Part shown: positions 23,785-25,403 of the stretch, piece by piece
How the letters are laid out: each line of letters begins with the position of its first letter
How positions within the stretch are numbered: the first letter of the stretch is position 1
DNA from: CAUZJO01 sp963580245
GTDB taxonomy: Bacteria; Sumerlaeota; Sumerlaeia; MVZB01
Direction of reading: 5' to 3'
Assembly (NCBI GenBank): GCA_963580245.1
Contig: CAUZJO010000067.1
Span: forward strand, 1-25,403
Length of the DNA stretch: 25,403 nt
Translations under genes and position numbers: made by a program
The notes under the pieces: model-generated
What the model saw: only the letters and a program-made list of their open reading frames with translations
What the model was told of the DNA's origin: nothing
Databases searched by the model: none

Positions 23785-25149
23785 ATGAATCACCAGGACT
23801 TCAATGTTCACATCGAGCCGTCCGGTCCGCTGGGGGGATATCTGCAAGTTCCGCCCTCGAAGAATGCCACCACGCGCCTGATCCTGGGCGCGGCGCTGGC
23901 CGAGGGGCGGGGGATCGTGCGCGGACCGGCGGTCAACGATGACGCGCGGGTGCTGGCGCGCTGCCTGCGGGCGCTGGGGGCCAAGATCGATGAGGTGGGC
24001 GAGGACCTGGAGATCACCGGTTTTGGGGGGCGACCGCGCAATCCGGGGCGGCTCAATCCGGGCAACGCGGGGGCGGTCCTGCGGCTGCTGCTGGGGACGG
24101 CCTGCCTGGCCGAGGGCGAGGTCCTGTTCGAGACCGATTACCCCGACTCGCTGGGCAAACGGCCCAACGAGGACCTGTTGGCGGCGTTGCGGCAGCTTGG
24201 GGCCGAAGCGCGGGGCGAGGGGCTCGAGGGCCGGCTTCCGATCCGCGTCGCCGGTGGGGCGGGTCGGATGCGCGGGGGAGCGGTCAACGTCAGCGGGGCC
24301 CGTAGCTCCCAATACCTTAGTTCCCTGCTGTTTCTCACCCCGTTTCTCCAAGGTGACAGCACGATCCAAGTCACCGGCGCGACCCCGCGCGACCCGCCCG
24401 TGCTCGTCTCGCGCCCACTCATCGACCAGACCCGAGAGGCACTCGAGTGCCATGAGGTGAAGGTGGATGCCGACATGGAATCGCTGAGTTTCCGCGTTCC
24501 GGGCGGCCAGCGGGCCCGGGCGGGCGAGCACGCCGTGGGGGGGGACTGGCCGTCGGCGGCGGCGCTGATGGCCACGGTTGCCGTGGCCGGCGGGATGGCC
24601 ACATTGTATGGCCTCATGGAGGACGCCCAGGGCGAACGCCGCGCCCAGGATATGCTTGAGCGGATGGGCTGCCGGTTCACGCGGCCGCGGCCGGCCACGC
24701 TCGTGGTCCATGGCAAGGGTAAGCTGACGGCAAGCGAACTCGACGGCGACCTGGCCACCGACGCGGTCCTGGCGCTGGTGGGGGCTGCATGTTTGGCCGG
24801 CGGGACAAGCCGGTTCACGGGAATCGCCAACCTGCGGCTCAAGGAATGCGACCGCATCGCCGAGCCGCTCGAAGAGCTGGCCAAGCTGGGCGTCGAGGCG
24901 CGCGCGGGCGCGGACTGGATCGAGGTAACCGGCGCCCCGGAGGGCTACGAGGGCGGGATCAAGGTCGACTCGCGCGGCGACCACCGCGTGGCGCAGCTCC
25001 TGGCCATCGTCGGCACGCGCTGCCGCCAGGGCCTCACGATCACCCACGCCCAGCACGTGCGCAAATCCTACCCCGAGTTCTTCGACGATCTCGGGCGGCT
25101 GGGCGTGAAGCTGCGGACCGAAACGTCACGCATCGCTCAGTCCCGGTGA
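23785..25149 (+). CDS. aroA: 3-phosphoshikimate 1-carboxyvinyltransferase (EPSP synthase)
   Basis: 454 residues from ATG 23785, with GAGG just upstream; the longer frame from 23749 is not needed. It transfers enolpyruvate from PEP to shikimate-3-phosphate in the sixth shikimate step. Visible motifs: PPSKNATTR (K26 and R31), GNAGAVLRLLLG (93-104), SSQYLSSLL, GDWPSAAA, GDLATDAVLAL (D326, the expected catalytic Asp), LRLKECDRIAE (E354, R357), GDHRVAQLLA and HVRKSYPEFFDDL. Length and two-domain symmetry fit the family. Two usual substrate-contact residues differ: the Ser after the first Lys is Asn27 and the Thr of GNAGT is Ala97. A related enolpyruvyl transferase of different specificity is possible but less likely, as D326, E354 and the lysines are kept. 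Confidence 0.88.
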   Translation: MNHQDFNVHIEPSGPLGGYLQVPPSKNATTRLILGAALAEGRGIVRGPAVNDDARVLARCLRALGAKIDEVGEDLEITGFGGRPRNPGRLNPGNAGAVLRLLLGTACLAEGEVLFETDYPDSLGKRPNEDLLAALRQLGAEARGEGLEGRLPIRVAGGAGRMRGGAVNVSGARSSQYLSSLLFLTPFLQGDSTIQVTGATPRDPPVLVSRPLIDQTREALECHEVKVDADMESLSFRVPGGQRARAGEHAVGGDWPSAAALMATVAVAGGMATLYGLMEDAQGERRAQDMLERMGCRFTRPRPATLVVHGKGKLTASELDGDLATDAVLALVGAACLAGGTSRFTGIANLRLKECDRIAEPLEELAKLGVEARAGADWIEVTGAPEGYEGGIKVDSRGDHRVAQLLAIVGTRCRQGLTITHAQHVRKSYPEFFDDLGRLGVKLRTETSRIAQSR

Positions 25150-25195
25150 ATGCCCCCTTTCAGGCCGGAGCCAAAATCAATTCTGTCTTCGTTCG

Positions 25196-25212
25196 TGACC
25201 CTGAAGGGGTCA
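25196..25212. repeat. Hairpin between aroA and the transposase remnant
   Basis: TGACCC and GGGTCA form a perfect 6-bp stem around the loop TGAAG, 46 bp after the aroA stop. There is no T-tract, so it is not a standard terminator. It may belong to the end of the adjacent insertion sequence or be a REP-like hairpin. Confidence 0.4.
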
Positions 25213-25244
25213 AATGTGATTAGTCGATCCTGAAAAAGCCCCGC

Positions 25245-25403
25245 TCAAGTCGTCCAGCCAATCAGAGATGAGGCCGGGTGTACTGTCGGCATCCGTTTTC
25301 GACTCGTGATTTGCGCCAGACGCAGCAAAAGATAATGAAAAACCGCCGCGTGGGCCAGCAGTTTCCTGAAATTCATCCCCGCCGCGCTCCCGATTGCATT
25401 GAA
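25245..25403 (-). mobile_element. C-terminal part of an IS5-like transposase; 5' end outside window
   Basis: On the minus strand an open frame enters from the right edge and ends at TGA 25245-25247 after 52 residues. It begins FNAIGSAAGMNFRKLLA, which resembles the end of IS5-family DDE transposases (the LNAIL-AAG-N-LL region after the last catalytic Glu). The bases just beyond the stop, around 25219-25240 (TTAGTCGATCCTGAAAAAG), probably form the element's end, but the other terminal repeat is not in the window. It is too short to tell whether the copy is intact. Confidence 0.7.

Noticed and set aside
23680..25056. 458-codon minus-strand open frame
   Set aside because: Antisense to aroA, which has all expected motifs; no independent signal.

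Overview
The window is GC-rich chromosomal DNA from an uncultured-type bacterium. Three things point towards the Planctomycetes/PVC neighbourhood or a similar candidate phylum, without proving it: secreted proteins typical of that group (a DUF1573 protein, a DUF3352-like protein, a YQGRL-type fibre protein with an S74 chaperone domain), weak Shine-Dalgarno sites at several starts, and long antisense shadow frames. No rRNA, tRNA or CRISPR array is visible.

Layout. 1-1197: remains of a membrane-anchored SGNH-hydrolase-like gene with three in-frame stops, in lower-GC DNA. 1406-5031 (minus): a secreted fibre-like protein with a C-terminal S74 self-cleaving chaperone domain, translationally coupled (ATGA) to a secreted GH2 beta-glucuronidase-like enzyme, then a terminator. 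5223-6522 (minus): a lower-GC pair, a frameshifted small gene coupled to a DUF1828/DUF1829 protein. 6542-8867 (minus): DUF1573 protein, membrane-anchored rhodanese and MauE/DoxX-like membrane protein, led by a good sigma70-type promoter. 9181-12744 (plus): soluble PAS histidine kinase, NtrC-type regulator with a GAFTHA motif instead of GAFTGA, and a methyltransferase coupled to it. 12770-16222 (minus): aroE, an FAD-dependent amine-oxidase-like protein and a methyltransferase. 16419-20267 (plus): GT87 membrane glycosyltransferase, an inverted repeat, folP, a 141-bp MITE-like element and a GT4 glycosyltransferase. 20253-20570 (minus): a YbaB/EbfC protein. 20736-25149 (plus): DUF3352-like protein, a broken secreted SAM hydroxide adenosyltransferase (DUF62) gene, and an aroA-type EPSP synthase. 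The right edge holds the C-terminus of an IS5-like transposase.

How it fits together. aroE and aroA serve the shikimate pathway, whose chorismate yields the p-aminobenzoate used by FolP, but the three genes lie in separate units. The glycosyltransferases, FAD oxidoreductase and methyltransferase suggest envelope or polysaccharide metabolism. The two-component pair probably controls sigma54-dependent genes that cannot be named from here. I see no clear complete novel defence or mobile system. The most notable points are the MITE placed against the glycosyltransferase start codon with TIR bases acting as a possible ribosome-binding site, three decayed genes among intact housekeeping genes, the DUF1828 protein with its frameshifted partner, and the cysteine-rich DUF1573-rhodanese-MauE operon.
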